From: Toxoplasma gondii ME49
Taxonomy: Eukaryota > Apicomplexa > Conoidasida > Eucoccidiorida > Sarcocystidae
Direction of reading: 5' to 3'
Assembly: GCF_000006565.2 (NCBI RefSeq)
Contig: NC_031479.1
Coordinates: forward strand, 4,118,289-4,182,288
Length of the DNA: 64,000 nucleotides
Shown: one piece after another, positions 40,001 to 50,939 of the stretch
How positions within the stretch are numbered: position 1 is the stretch's first letter
Layout: each line of letters begins with the position of its first letter
Made by a program: the position numbers and the translations under genes
Notes under the pieces: generated by a model
Databases searched by the model: none
Told to the model about the DNA's origin: nothing
What the model saw: only the letters and a program-made list of their open reading frames with translations

Positions 40001-41254
40001 GAAAACCTGTCGACGTGCCGGAACGAACTTTGCCCCCGTTGTACGCACGAAAATCTTGATGGTGTGTTTCCACTTGCTTTTTAAACCCACCTTCCGAAGA
40101 ACTGGAGGCGCAGGAAAAACTGTCGGCTGATGCTGAAGTTGAATTCCGCCCTCTCCGATTGTGCGCGTGTCAATCCAACGCGCATTCACAGTGATCGCGA
40201 TGCCTTCGTAAACGCCTGACCCGGACCACTCCGACTCGGTGGGAACAGCAGGGATCGACTCTTCATTAGGAGGTGGCGTCGAAGACCTTGGCATGCCTTT
40301 CGCAGTATCTTCATCTGGCAGTTCACCCTCATCATCCACTCCTCCGCCATACTCTCCTGGCTGAGTTCGACTATGATCTTCCGGATTTGGTCGCATATCA
40401 TACGGTGGAGAGGATGCAGTATCATCTCCCGGATAATCGGGTGCATTGTCATCTTCCCTTTTCGGCACACCGCCTGCAGGAGGGCTGTTCGGTGGCTCTG
40501 CAAACCCAGGGTCGTGGTCTGCGTCATCTCTGTTGTCTTCTTCTTCATCCCAGTCGTCTCGATATATGGGCAGCGGATTTTCATCCAGGAACTTCCATGG
40601 ATTCCAGTCTGCATCCCATGGTTTCGTGATGGCATCCTCCTTATTTTCTGGGGGTTGTGCCCGGGGCTCTTCGACCGATGGACTGTCACTTTCATCTTCC
40701 TTGATCAACGGGGCCTGTTCAACATCAGTGTCCTGATGTTCGTCCCTTGGAGGCTGTCCTGCCTCTTCCCTTCTCTCCAAAGCTCTGGGTTTTGCCTGAT
40801 CCCGCTGCTGTGAATCTGACCTGGTTGGCTCTGTCCCTCTACCTTCTATCCTTTGATGCGTGCTCCAGTTCAGCTCATCTTTTTCATCACCAGCGATGGT
40901 CGGATTGATCACGTCGAAGAGACCTTTCTCTGTAAAACTAATCGGGGTCCACTTTTCCCGTTCAAACTTGCTCCCCGAAACAGCCGTACGCTGTTCGGCA
41001 TTTACAGCCCCAAAAGCGTCTTTTTCCACCTTCTGGTCTCCCCGACGGAGAGCTCGAAATTGATTATGTTCACCATTTGGCAAGCGGCCTCCATTTGAGA
41101 GGGCGTTGTCACCCGATCGGGCTTGAAGCCGACGAGCCTGAGTAGTGCTCGGAGCGAGGAGGGAGTCCGCACCAGAGGAAAAAGTGAACGAAAGGAAAAA
41201 GGCAAGAATCATACGAAAACAGGTGGCAATCGCAGATGGTCTGCGTCTAGCCAT
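30912..41254 (-). CDS. Subtilisin-like transmembrane serine protease (apicomplexan SUB family), 15 exons
   Basis: Predicted exons (minus strand) are 41254-39757, 39400-38930, 38629-38538, 38067-37932, 37554-37418, 36985-36889, 35804-35712, 35357-35263, 34868-34630, 34468-34308, 33548-33391, 32960-32839, 32437-32223, 31787-31694 and 31206-30912. Every phase agrees, giving about 1,300 residues. A signal peptide (MARRRPSAIATCFRMILAFF) is followed by a long acidic, Pro-rich pro-region. The S8 catalytic set is complete: Asp about 783 (VAVVDSGIS), His about 836 (NGHGTHVAG), oxyanion Asn about 931 (NAAGNE) and Ser about 999 (GTSMATPHVS), plus the substrate strand VINNSWGG. One transmembrane helix spans about 1177-1199 (MIVIICLGVIAAISVLVLVY), followed by a basic tail of about 100 residues. 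This is a type I membrane protease of the secretory pathway; such enzymes process microneme or rhoptry proteins. Size and topology resemble TgSUB2 and PfSUB2, but I cannot fix the paralogue. Confidence 0.88.
35163..35189. repeat. AT microsatellite in a subtilisin intron
   Basis: About 13 AT units, in the intron between the exon ending at 35263 and the exon starting at 34868. Confidence 0.9.
36196..36257. repeat. Paired AT microsatellites in a subtilisin intron
   Basis: Two arrays (about 36196-36224 and 36238-36257) are separated by CATCTATTCATATG. They lie in the intron between the Asp and His exons. Confidence 0.9.
37060..37093. repeat. AT microsatellite in a subtilisin intron
   Basis: About 16 AT units, roughly 75 bases upstream (on the coding strand) of the exon with the catalytic Asp. 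Confidence 0.9.
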
Positions 41255-43750
41255 CTTCGGTGACCTAAATGAGCAAGGTGGGGAAGATGCATAGCTGCCC
41301 AGTACGTCTCACAGCGAAGAAGTGACAGGCAAATGGTCCCTGCGTCTAGGAAATGTCAAGATGCAACAAAAAAAGCGCTTGACACAGAAGTTGAAATCAC
41401 TCCAATCTCTCACTCGTCCCTAAAACAGAATCAAATCGGTTCCACTGGGTTGACCGAAACAAAAATGAAAACCGCGGGATGGTCTTCACGTTATGGGTAC
41501 AAACGATAAGAGTGGAAGATCGATGACAGGAAAAGGTTGACAGAGGCGGACAATGCGTTGCCGTAGTTCGACCACATGAACGGCGAACGCATCGGTCAGT
41601 GGCAACCATTCACAGCCTTCGCTAGCATTTGAATGAAGAGGCTGTATGATCAGCACACCAAAAACTGCCGGCAGGGGCAATGAATAGAAATAGACATCAC
41701 ATTCCCGCGTGTTTGTTGGCGTTCACCTGATCTATGTGGGTATGCTGCATAACAAAGTGAGAACTAACAGAACAAAGTTGTAAGGCGACAACTCTTCCTT
41801 CTGTCCCTCCAAGCGTAGACAGAACAGGCCGTCCCACAAGCGCCAAGTCAACAACAACACAAGGCATGCAAAAAGATGACAGTGAAAGAGAGGGTACAAC
41901 AACGGAGACAGACCTACAGAGGAAAAAAGCTGCACCCTGTTCTGAGAAACGCTGATGAAAACAGCGAGCGTGGAGAACCGCAAAAAAAATACTCGCATGG
42001 GTTGCCTCCATACACTGGTTCTTCACAGATTGTACGTTCTGCAAATAAACAGGCAGTGAACACAAAAAAGGTGCAAGACCAAACTTTGGGTGAAAGGTCA
42101 CTGCGGAGCATTGCCTTTCTTGCTCGCTTTCATGTGGAGACAACAAGTGAAGGGTAGGACGGGCACCGAAAGGGCACGATGAAAGGGAGAATTCCGTGCG
42201 ATACCCTCGGCTGCATGGGCATATCACATGCAAAATCGTTACAGCTCAACGCCGGATAGAACGAAAGTCACAGCCGACTCAATAAATGTGAGAACATCCC
42301 AGTGATTCTTTTCTTTTGCTCGAGCCCATGGATTCGACCGCAACTACAAGGCGTGTGTGACGGCAGGAGCAGCGGCTGCCCGTCACCTGTCTACATCTAA
42401 CAGAAGGGCGCGTGTTTTAGCTAGCTAATAGCTCTCGCCTTCAACAATGTTTTTTGTCAATTGTAGGCAACGGCACAATCCTTCAAAACCACGCAGACAC
42501 GGCACTAGCACTTGGGCTTGTGTTGCGCCCGCCACCCCTGCTGCAGCGTTGGGACTTCCGCAGAGTAGGCTCCCTTGAAAGGGAAAGTGGAGAGAGATCA
42601 TCAGGTTTTCGAAAATATGGTACAGATCAGAGTGAAAGGGGGCCAACGGAAGTTTTACTGCGCCATAATGGACGTAACGGGGGAAGAAACAATGAAGTGT
42701 AGGGATCGACACATCTCAGAGACACAAAACCGCACCCCGATCTTGAAGCGTTCGTAGGTCTCGAGTGTCGACGGGGGAAAATCGCGCTACAAATTAGTTT
42801 GCAGCAACACGAAAGGCATGACGAAACGATGGGACACATGCTAAAAGACAAAAGCCCTAAAGCAGAACGAACGGGAAAGGAGACAAAATAACGAAAAGCA
42901 AGTGAATCACCAGCCAGAGGGTCTGCAGGGCCGGCCGTCGAGAAAGCCGCTACACCGACAAGCCGCGTTCCGAGAAATCTCCGGCTTTGCCCACGAGAAC
43001 AGATTTTTGTTCCATGCAGTGTGTTCCAGTTAGTCAAGCAGAGAGAGGAGGAATTTCTTTTCCTGTGAAGACTTGAAAACATAGAACAAGGGCAGCTCGA
43101 GCAAACACCTCGGATGAGACGCTGCTCCTGACGGACGTATCAGACAGTGCGTGGGTAGCCAACTGAAGGAGAAAGACCGCGAATGGCCGAGGAGGCAGGT
43201 TACGCTTTGTTCGTCGACTCCCGAATGTTCCCACTCTGCTATGACTGAAACTACTTCTTCGAGGGAACCTTGTCCATCACGAGCGAAGCAATACTTTTGG
43301 GAATCGATGAACAAAAACCGCCTCCCGACGGCAGCAATGTAAATAGATATGCGAGCATGCCACTTCAGATCGTAGGAGTACTCACTTACAGTCAGCTCCT
43401 TGGTAGATTTGCGACGGCCTTCCAGAGGACGCGCACACAGGAGACAGTTGTGCTGCCATGTAAACAGCCACCACATGCATCCTTCATAGGAGGTGGGGGT
43501 AACATGTATGTTGATGATGAAGTCACTGAAAACTAGGCGAGTCCAAAGGCAAAGACGTGCTTTTCCACAGGCTTCATTTTGCATACCACCCCTCTTTCGA
43601 TTGATGCTACTGTCCGTTTCTGGATGCACCTGAAGTCCTTGCGGGGAAGGAGACGTTATGGTAGAAGAAACAAGAGACTAGAGGGGTCGGGAATGCACGA
43701 ATAAGCGTTGTTTTCCGTTCGCGAAGCTTCTTCTCTCATCAACGTTTCCG
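41255..43750. other. Spacer upstream of the subtilisin gene
   Basis: This should hold the subtilisin promoter and 5' UTR and the 3' end of the next minus-strand gene. Minus-strand frames at 42627-43082 and 43030-43629 read as plausible protein in places (for example GRRFLFIDSQKYCF), but I could not join them to a gene. They are left unannotated. Confidence 0.45.
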
Positions 43751-46700
43751 TCACTGCCGTCCGTATCTCAAATGTCTGCAGGTCGAGAAGGGGTCGGCAA
43801 ATACAATCCAACCTAAATTGTTCTCCACCCGGACAAACTTTTTGCCAGGGTGTTTGCAAAGTGCCAATTCGTCAAAGTGCTCCTCACCCCACGGGTTCTG
43901 TGAAATCACAGCCCGTCGGGAATCAGTTTCAACCAGAGACAAATCCACCAATCGAAGTGCAAGTTGCAATTCTAAACCAGCATAGGGAGACCAGCCTTGC
44001 AATAGATTGGCGTTCATCTGTACAAATAGTATCCGACCATTTCTGTCGCTCTCTCCAGTAACCGCGGCGACCTTTCGTGGAGGTTGTTCCGTGTTCTTAC
44101 GCAAAAGAAAATCTCGTAGGCATGGAATGTTTGGGGTCGGGATAGTTACCCCGTCACGGAAAACATCCAGGACGCCCCCCTTGGGGAAAAACTTCTGGGG
44201 TAGGACAACCATTTGTATGCTAAGACGCAACGCTCTCTATTTTACCCCAAGACCTAACAGAAATGTGTTACGACTCAAGGTTCTAAATGTTGCTACCTGG
44301 AGTGGAACGCGTTAGTGGTGTACAGAACAGATTCTTTGAGTTACTAACGCAGAATCTAACGGCACTTGGTTACAAGAGATCGCGTTGTTCAATCTCTTGG
44401 CTAGACAGAAAATGTAGCAGTTTCCCGACTTCAGCATTTGCCTTCGAGACTGCTCGGAGACTCGCGATGGGTATCGGAAATGTGAGCGTCCTCTCGGACA
44501 CAGGAAGAAGCAAACATGCACTTTCATTGCTCGTTCTCAGCCTCCGTTTCCGAATACAGAGACCGGTGTACGTCTCGGGGTCTTTGCTTCTGCCATTTCC
44601 CTCAGCGGGTTCACAGGTTGTATGCCGTCTACCTGCCGCTGTCCAATTCTTCATGGTTTTTTAACTGGACTCTTCAGGTCCGCCTGTGGGCATTTACCAG
44701 GTGCCACATGGATGCGGAACAGAGGGTATCAACAGTGAATGTGAAAACAGCGTTTGTGGAAGGAACGCATGTATGCGAGTGTGGGGGAAAGGAAAAAGAG
44801 TGTACACACCCGAGCAGGAGCGCATCAATTCAGAGTAGATATCCGAGTGTCTACGGAGATGCAGACTGCGACTGGAAAAGTGTGGAAACGCGCGGCCAAC
44901 TCTGGAAGATTCTATATCGTGTGCACGCCCTGTTCAAGGAGGATCAGTGAGGCGAAACTCCCATACAGATCGAAAATATGAAAATGTGGTGAGGCGATCT
45001 TTCACACCCCGCTCCTCTCTAGCTTCAAGTGTATTTGCGTCTGCCTGTTTGACTCAGACCGAGTTGGGGAAAGCTCTCGTCGGTCACAGCCTTCTCAAAA
45101 GCAATAAAAGGATTTCTGAAAAAGATCCTCGTATGTTGAATCACCGCACAAACTGAAAATGTTTCGGAGTACGCAGGCGAAAAAGCAAAAAAAAAATCTA
45201 GCTGCACGCTGAAAGCGTATCCAGCTTCCCAGTGACCCGTATGGAAAATTTCAACTACGTTAATCGTACCACTAGCACCAGTTTCCACACTGAGGTACCT
45301 TGGGTTGTTTCCTCAGAGGACATAAAAAGAAAGTCAGATTTAGCAAGCCAATGCTTTCTCAGTCGCTTTCACGGCTACTGCTTCCTACCAATGCCTCGAT
45401 ACCTGACCAGTGACACAAGGGAGGAAGCAGCAGTGACACTGGCAGAGGCGAAATATATGACACAACATCAGATGGGGAACTAATAGCAAACGCACTCATG
45501 TTTCTCAGTCGATCCGCGACCTCTTCTTCTTTTCGGTGAGCAGTGTCTTGTGGTTTGTCGCTTTCGCCGTCATCGATAGCAATAGTACCACTCGCATGTC
45601 TAATGTGCCCTAAGATCTCGAGAATCTCAGATTTGACGGACACCTCCACTGCCGACGACGAAAACTGGAATGCAGCATCTACGCCGAGGAAGATTGGTTC
45701 TCGTGGCAGCGAGGAGATGGCGAAAGACGACGATGGAAATAACGACGAGGAGAGACTGACGGTCAACAGCCGATGGCAAACGCGAAGCGCTGGGAGGGAA
45801 AATGACGAAAAAGGAGAGATGGGGATGCTGAGAGGGGCGACAGCCGATGCAGGAAGAAACGGAGCCAGTCGCAGAAGCGGACTGTGCCATAGAAGTCCGA
45901 TGTGCCGCCACGCGAACAAGACAAGCCTGAGCAAAAAGTGGAGGCATCGCAAGAAACTCAAATGTCGAACCGCTGGAGAGAGGAAAGAGAGGAGCGAGAT
46001 ACCGACAGTGAGGACAGAATGCGTCTTTCTTGGGAGCACATTAGACCATCTCAGACGCAGGGCAGTTCCTCCTCTTTATTTGAGTTTGTAGTTGTCATGT
46101 CCCTGAACAAGAGATGTCGGATGAGACGACGCCAGTAACTTTGCATCGCTCCACCTGACACCAGGCACGAAACTTTTCGAAAACGTTGCGGAAAATGGAC
46201 GAAACTCACCTGAGATCGTCGATTTCGCGCGGCTTCAAAAAACCCAGGATTCGACGGAGGGTAGAGAGGACCGTTTCCGCCAACAATATAGCTGACTGTT
46301 CTACACTGTTGAGAGAGAGGTTGGTGCGAAGTTCATCGGTCAGTTCCTTCCCAGCATACCATGAACTGGATGTGCAAGGGTGACTGTCTGGTGGCTTGAC
46401 TCGTCTAGTGTGCGCAGGGGCTGGAGAAGAATGTGGAGACGAAGGAAGCAGAGAATGCGTTTCAGGTTTCGCACAAACAGAAGAAGCGAAATGCGTCGAG
46501 GGAGTACAGGGATCCACAGATAAGGGAAAAGCAGCCGAAGAAGCAGAGACTGTTTCCGACGACGTAGAGGACGGAGGAACCGCAGACAAAGGTGATCGAG
46601 AGGAATGTAGGAAAGGCACAGCGCCCCGATACGCTCCATGGAAGGTAAATCGTATGCACAGCACGCTCAGCAGGAGGGAACCAAGCTCTGCAGGGATGAA

Positions 46701-49700
46701 CGCCGCTTTCTGCTTGTTACCCCGTTTCCCCTGAGGTGGTGAAAGTGAAGCAGACTGTAGAAAAGTCGAGGAGATTGAAGGCGAATGCGAGGAATACGAA
46801 GGCGAAGGGGGCGTGGTGCACCCAGACACAAGAGAACTTGTTGCCTCCAGAGCATAGTGCAATCTGGTGGGACCGGGACCCTCTGGGTGGCATGTCTTGT
46901 GTCCCTCTTGCTCAGGACCTTTTTCGCTTTTCCTATCGTCGCGGAGGCTGGCGTCAGCCTCTCTCCCTGGACGCGCGCCTCGGCCGCGTTGCCTTCTGTG
47001 CGATGGGTCGCCCGTTTCCTCCCCTTTCAGTCGCTGTGTAATGGTGTTTAAGAGCGCGACCAAAGCCCCGCTGCGGAGACTCTCTCGCTGGTTACCTTGC
47101 AAGATGTTCTGTTTTTCCTCTTCCGTCTCATATTTGCCCACCAGTTCAATCTGCCTGTCCGCGTCTCCGGACGTTTCTGCCTTTGTGTCTGTGTGTGCCC
47201 CGTCTGGTCTCGCTGGCATTGTTGCCGAGGCACACGTCTGCGTAGGAGAGACGACACTGTGAGAGGTCAAAGATCGGCAGTCGCCGAAACAGGACTGAGA
47301 CGACTGAAGAGACGACGCCATGAAAATAAGGTGGAACAGAGCAGATGTAGACCAATGAGGATCCTGTGCCCACGCGCCCAGGAGGGACGCAAAGAGCGCT
47401 GGTGTCGTCGACAAACGCAGTTGCACGCGCCCACGAAGTAACGGAAGAAAACAGAAGGACGGCCACCGGTGACACGGGGATTCTGCCAGATATTTTGTGA
47501 AAGGAATCGCGGATGAGGGACGCGGGAGCGAGGAAGACGGAGACGCTGCAGGACGAAGAAATGAGAACGACGGGGCACATCTGCCGGAATAAGAGACCGA
47601 AGGAGAAATAACGTTTGACGGAGACGCATCGGATGTATCCGGTGTCGAGTGGAGGTCAGAACTGGATAGGAAGGCGCGCTTCTGCCGTCGATGTGGGCGA
47701 GCATTGCGGCTCAGCAAACTGGCCGCTTGTGCGAGTTTCTCTTTTACAGTCTCAAGCCACACAGCTGTTCGTTCTTCTAACCCCTCTGGCGTATTTCTTC
47801 GTGAATTTCCGCCCCCTCTCTCTTCGTCTGCCTCCCAAACGTTGGAGGAAACACGACCTTCCAACTCGAGCCGCTCTCCCGAGTCGGATAGAGACAGAGA
47901 AGGTTGAGTAGGTAGTTCAGAGGGGGAGGCAAGAGACGAGGATTGACAGTGAGAAAACGGCAGTACATAATCCATCGAAGACGCAAGCGAGGACCCGATA
48001 CGCGACTGTACGGACGAGGTCGAAGTACAGCGTGGCGGCACGATGGACGACCCGTCACGGGGCCTGGCATGCGGCAGACTGTGATGAGATGGACATTCTT
48101 TGTCAGAAGCAGAGGCCGATGAGCAGTAAACGGAATCTAGAAGCACAGTTATAGAGACGACGAGGACTGCACACCCGTCGACGCAATCGGCCAGCGCCTC
48201 GCCATCCATGCGCAACGCTGGATGACGCGCGACTGAGGAAAGCAGATGACGCATAAGCGCCTCCATTTGAACAGCCACTTGGGTTCCCTCTTCCTTTCGC
48301 GCTACACCAGTGTCGCGAGTCTGAGATGGAGTGAGAAGCAGAAGGTGCCGCTCTTCGTCCGACGTCGCCAAAGAGGCAGCGACGCCTCCAGCCAGGTTCT
48401 CTGTAAACAAGCAGGCGCTGTCGTCGCGTTGGTGACGAAAGGGAGTCCCGGAAAGATCAGCGGAAGAAGCCAGTGGCGGTGAGGAAGAAGAGCACAGAGG
48501 GGGGACGATAGAGGGTCGTGACGCCGAGACGCAGAATGCTGAATGGGAAGAAGACAAGACAGAAGCAGAAGGAGAGGACGAGGCGGAAGAGGAAAGAGAA
48601 GAAGACAACGACGGAGAGCTGGAGGCGGGAGGGGGACGAGACGCGCCGTAAGGCAGAGACGAACGCGACGGCAGACTCTCCTGGGAGAGTGGAGATGAAA
48701 ACGATGGGCATTCCTCGGGAGGTATCGAAATCCCAGAGGACCCTTGAAGAGGAGAGAGGGGCAAGTGCCCCATTTGATTTCTCTTGGAAACAACTTCACG
48801 TGCCTGCAACGCACACTGAGTGGCCAAAGCGAGGAAACACTTCGCAGCGACAGAAAAGGGCAATGTCTCGCCTGCGATCCGCCAAGACACTCCGAGAGCA
48901 GCAGGACAAATCAGAGGATCGGGAAACGAGATATGAGAGGACGCAGAGTTTCTCGTGGAACCCTCGGCGTCTTTAAGACTGCCGTTCACATTCGCAGGTT
49001 CGAACGCCGGGGATGAAACCGAACTAACACGGGTTCTGTCTTCATCATGTTTGCGCATATCTGTGCGGCGCTCTGCAGAACGTTCTTCCCCTTGTTCTGC
49101 TTCGCCTTCGGCAGACGTCGGTCCCTGCCGTTCTTTTCGGTTTGCGCGAACTGCGAGACATTCCGGGACATCTGGAGTTCGAGACGAACCAGCTGATGTA
49201 ACAGCAGGGAAGGAAAAAGCCCCGTGAGCACCTTGAGTTGTGCTTTTTTGGAAGAGGGACGAGAGAAACAAAGACACCAGAGCGGGCCTTAGAGTGTAGT
49301 GAAAGCTAGAGAACGCCGACAGAATGAGGGTAGCGTGTTTCAGGGCATCAATCGGCGCCTTCGGAGAAGTGGGGTCGAAAGGGAGAAGAGGCAAACTAGT
49401 CGAGCAGAGCCGAGAAGCAATGAGAGAAAGGAACCAATCGACCGACACAGCAGGTCCCAGCTTGTGTCTCGGAGACGAAGACGCGGCTGGTTGACACGAG
49501 GAAGCAGAAGCGGGAGACGAGAGAAAGGAAGTCGACGACGAAGCTGACAAAGGAGAAGGCGATGCGGTGGGAGGAGAGGGTAAAACAGTTAGGATAGGTT
49601 CTCCTGGAGAGAACGCAACTCTATACGTCGGTTGGTGGCGCAGGCCGCGAGCCAAGCTCCAGGCAAAAAAGTCAGTACCTCTTCGTCCACTTTCCTTTGT

Positions 49701-50939
49701 TAGGAGTCGCGGCAGCTGTGTCATGAAGGCGACCGTTTGAGAGAGGTCGAGAAGCGAAAACTGGGGAAGCAGTGCAGGGAGCGGACGAAGCAGGCGAATC
49801 GCAGCTGCACTGTCGAGGCTGTGGGAAGGCGAGAACGAAAGCGAAAAAAGCAGAAAGGAGTAGTTGGCCGGGGAGAAAGACGACAAGGAGCTCGAAGGCA
49901 ATGGATGCTGGACGAGCGAGGAGGGCTGGGGAGAATGAGTTGCAACGGGGGCTCTGCGTGTAGATGTCGAGGAAGCTGGAGAGGAAAACGCTTGAGCAGA
50001 GAAGGAAGACGAGTCGGGATCATGAAACGGATATGGTCTTCGCACGTGATGAATGCCCTTATCGATGAAAAGAAGGGCATGGTCTATCAGGAACTGCGCC
50101 GCCAGAGGGGATAAACACGCTGTTGGCGATGCCTGCGAGAAGCCGCGTAGCCGAAACAAGACAGAAGCATCCAGTGCCAGGTCCTGTTCTCTATCATCTT
50201 CCCGCGCATCAAACGCGCTGTGACGCGTGTCTTCCCCACCTTCTTCAAAGCGACTTCCAGCCTCCTCCTTGCGTATGTACGCGTCCACAAGAGGTGACTG
50301 ACAAGAGGAGGAAGGAGCGACAGAAGAAGGAGACAACGGAGAAGATGAACGTACAGAACTCTCTTGACACAAGGATGAAGGCAGAGACGACGAAGGAAGC
50401 CCGGCACAGGTAGGCTGCGAACCAGGAGAGACATGTGGTACGCATGCAGCTCCCTCAGCAGCTTCCCCTAACGGTTTGCTTTCCTCGTATTTAGTCCCTT
50501 TGCCTTGCCGTACGTCTGCCGTCTGCCGCCCTCGAAGCAGCTGCGCCCGCTTCAGAGCATGCGACGGGGAGAACGGAGACGCTGGCGAAGAAGACGAAGA
50601 GAACGCAGAAGGGGAACAGCCAGCAAGTTCTGATCGACACAGGGCCTGCGCAACGTACACCAGGGCGTCGGGAGAGGGAAGGAGACACTGTTCCGTATCC
50701 CCAGTGCGAGAAGCCGCGTTCCCTGGAGAAGCTCTTGGCGAAGGCAAGGAAGGAGACTGTTGTGTCTGGTAAACCTGCAAGATCCTCTGGAGGCCTTTCC
50801 GTGTCCGACAGAGCTTCCGGATAACAGAAAAGGAGATGGAATCGGGCAGCGAGTCTCCTGCCCCCAGTCCACTTCCTCGAATTGGCGCCCCCGATTCTGC
50901 TGATGCAGCCCTCCTCAGCAGATGTCGGGAAGCCGCCAT
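43751..50939 (-). CDS. Large Ser/Pro-rich protein of unknown function, multi-exon
   Basis: Exon 1 runs from the ATG at 50939 to 46210 (1,576 codons plus 2 bases) and ends in a perfect CAG|GTGAGT donor. It starts MAASRHLLRRAASAESG, which is Arg-rich without acidic residues, like a mitochondrial presequence. Most of it is low-complexity Ser/Pro-rich sequence, interrupted by ordered leucine-rich stretches such as AAIRLLRPLPALLPQFSLLD and RPALVSLFLSSLF. Two downstream exons are well joined: one ending at 44374 (LHFLSSQEIEQRDL) and the last, 44219-43751 (IQMVVLPQKFFPKGG to a TGA after LRYGRQ). Further coding blocks lie near 45690-45500 (SAVEVSVKSEILEILGHIRH) and 45300-45200 (INVVEIFHTGHWEAGYAF), but their borders and phases are unresolved. 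Alternating Leu-rich helices and loops recall apicomplexan organellar RNA-binding proteins, but no RAP motif is visible, so no function is assigned. Confidence 0.6.

Noticed and set aside
45543..46091. A 182-codon plus-strand frame
   Set aside because: It is antisense to the coding block of the large minus-strand gene and has no splice sites of its own.
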